16,354 bases of DNA, taken from Bacteroidota bacterium (GTDB lineage Bacteria > Bacteroidota > Bacteroidia > Flavobacteriales > Flavobacteriaceae). A program made the translations under genes and the position numbers. The DNA lies in NCBI GenBank assembly GCA_024278565.1, contig JAJRSY010000087.1:1-16354 (forward strand), read 5' to 3'. This document shows positions 15,504 through 16,354 of the stretch, one piece after another (position 1 is the first letter of the stretch; each line of letters opens with the position of its first letter). The notes under the pieces were generated by a model that was not told where the DNA came from, searched no databases, and worked only from the letters and a program-made list of their open reading frames with translations.

Positions 15504-16354
15504 TTATTCCTTTTCGGAAGGTACTTTAAGCCGAATCGCCAAAACAGCTGCGATTATAAAGAATACTCCTCCAAAAAGTATCGCATTTATGGCACTCCCC
15601 CCTAAAAGGTTTTTAAAAACAGACCCAAAGGTAAGGGTTTCTATTCCCATGGGAATTACGATCATCATGTTCAAAATACCCATATAAACTCCCCTTCGGT
15701 CTTGGGGTACGATTTTAGAAACCATGGTATAGGGTATACCCATCATAGCGGCCCACCCGATACCAAACAAAACCATGGGCAACAATATGAGCAAGGGATC
15801 AGAAATATAGGGTATGGTCAAAAGTGCCAGTCCCGTACCCAACAAGCTTGCCGCATATATCTTTTTGCCACCAAACTTCAAAGCTAACGGCACTAAAGCC
15901 AATGCCACCACAATCGTGGTAATATTATAGGCCGTACTCATTTTCGCCGCTTGGGCAGCCGCAGTTGAGAGATCATAACCCATTGTTTCTTTAAATAAAG
16001 GAGTAATAAACTGCCAGTATACAAAAAGGGCGTACCATTGAAATAGATAAACTGCAGATAGTTTCCACATAAAAGATGGCATTTCTTTTATGGCTTTTGC
16101 AATCTCGATAAACGGCATTTTAAAACGTGCTAAAAAAGGCAAAGCCTTATGTGCATTTATTTCTTCCAATTCCTCAGTTGTGGGCGGAATTTCAGGTGTT
16201 TTCAATACAGCCCATAAAATGGTGACTACCGATAAGATCCCCCCAATAAAAAAAGAATAGTATAGCCATTCAGGAATTGATCCCACCACTTCCACAGCGC
16301 TATCACCACCAAACCAATCTTGGAACAAGAAGATAGAAGCATTGGCCAAAACAA
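15504..16354 (-). CDS. MFS transporter, SLC45/GPH-like sugar permease (5'-truncated by window edge)
   Basis: C-terminal part of an inner-membrane major facilitator transporter. The frame stays open through the right edge (Val and Leu codons precede ANASIF), so the real start lies outside; a TTG at 16349 is not a start. About seven hydrophobic segments are visible, which fits helices 6-12 of a 12-helix protein. Near the end GWAAMMGIPYTMVSK, QDRRGVYMGILNMMIVIP and a terminal helix resemble SLC45/GPH-type sugar transporters, which in flavobacteria often sit in maltose/maltodextrin clusters. A hydrophilic loop at about 16120-16190 (ETPEIPPTTEELEE-like, actually KTPEIPPTTEELEE) is the expected cytoplasmic loop. 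The substrate is inferred only. Ends with TAA 115 nt before maeB; no clear terminator was seen in that gap. Confidence 0.82.
   Translation of the reverse strand, partial: VLANASIFLFQDWFGGDSAVEVVGSIPEWLYYSFFIGGILSVVTILWAVLKTPEIPPTTEELEEINAHKALPFLARFKMPFIEIAKAIKEMPSFMWKLSAVYLFQWYALFVYWQFITPLFKETMGYDLSTAAAQAAKMSTAYNITTIVVALALVPLALKFGGKKIYAASLLGTGLALLTIPYISDPLLILLPMVLFGIGWAAMMGIPYTMVSKIVPQDRRGVYMGILNMMIVIPMGIETLTFGSVFKNLLGGSAINAILFGGVFFIIAAVLAIRLKVPSEKE

Overview
The window looks like chromosomal DNA of a marine-type Flavobacteriaceae bacterium (Bacteroidota). Evidence: a full-length sprA (outer-membrane translocon of the type IX secretion and gliding system), tandem subunit III genes for a caa3/aa3-type cytochrome oxidase, a Bacteroidota-style TonB with a CE...ACF core, moderate-to-low GC, and promoters matching the Bacteroidota consensus (TTG, about 20 bp, TAnnTTTG) rather than sigma70 boxes. 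The genus cannot be fixed from the sequence. Every convincing gene is on the minus strand, so transcription runs from high to low coordinates.

Layout in transcription order. 16354-15504: C-terminal part of an MFS sugar-type permease, cut by the window edge. 15388-13091: maeB, malic enzyme with a phosphotransacetylase-like tail. 13046-12465: ruvA, Holliday junction binding. 12459-5269: sprA, starting at TTG only 5 nt after ruvA. 5268-4940: a 329-bp gap with about three tandem copies of a 102-105 bp repeat and a good promoter. 4939-4559: gcvH, overlapping vanZ (4566-4165), then tonB (4111-3407) and a clear terminator. 3227-211: ctaB, two oxidase subunit III genes and a subunit IV gene, starting at a second good promoter and ending at a strong terminator. 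210-1: no gene, but a long imperfect palindrome.

Functionally, the left block builds an oxidase (heme O synthesis by CtaB plus membrane subunits; subunits I and II lie elsewhere). TonB energises outer-membrane import. GcvH carries lipoyl intermediates of glycine cleavage. SprA is the pore for T9SS cargo. RuvA and MaeB are housekeeping. From memory, this gene order (maeB-ruvA-sprA-gcvH-vanZ-tonB-ctaB-cox) is common in Flavobacteriaceae, so the coding content is ordinary.

The less ordinary signals are non-coding: (1) the tandem repeat behind sprA, two of whose units carry a diverged copy of the last ~10 codons and stop codon of a SprA-like beta-barrel; (2) a ~108-bp nested palindrome at the left edge; (3) two related hairpins ending in a TGACA box just behind stop codons. 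I found no CRISPR array, tRNA, rRNA, transposase or defence genes, and no convincing unknown multi-gene system.
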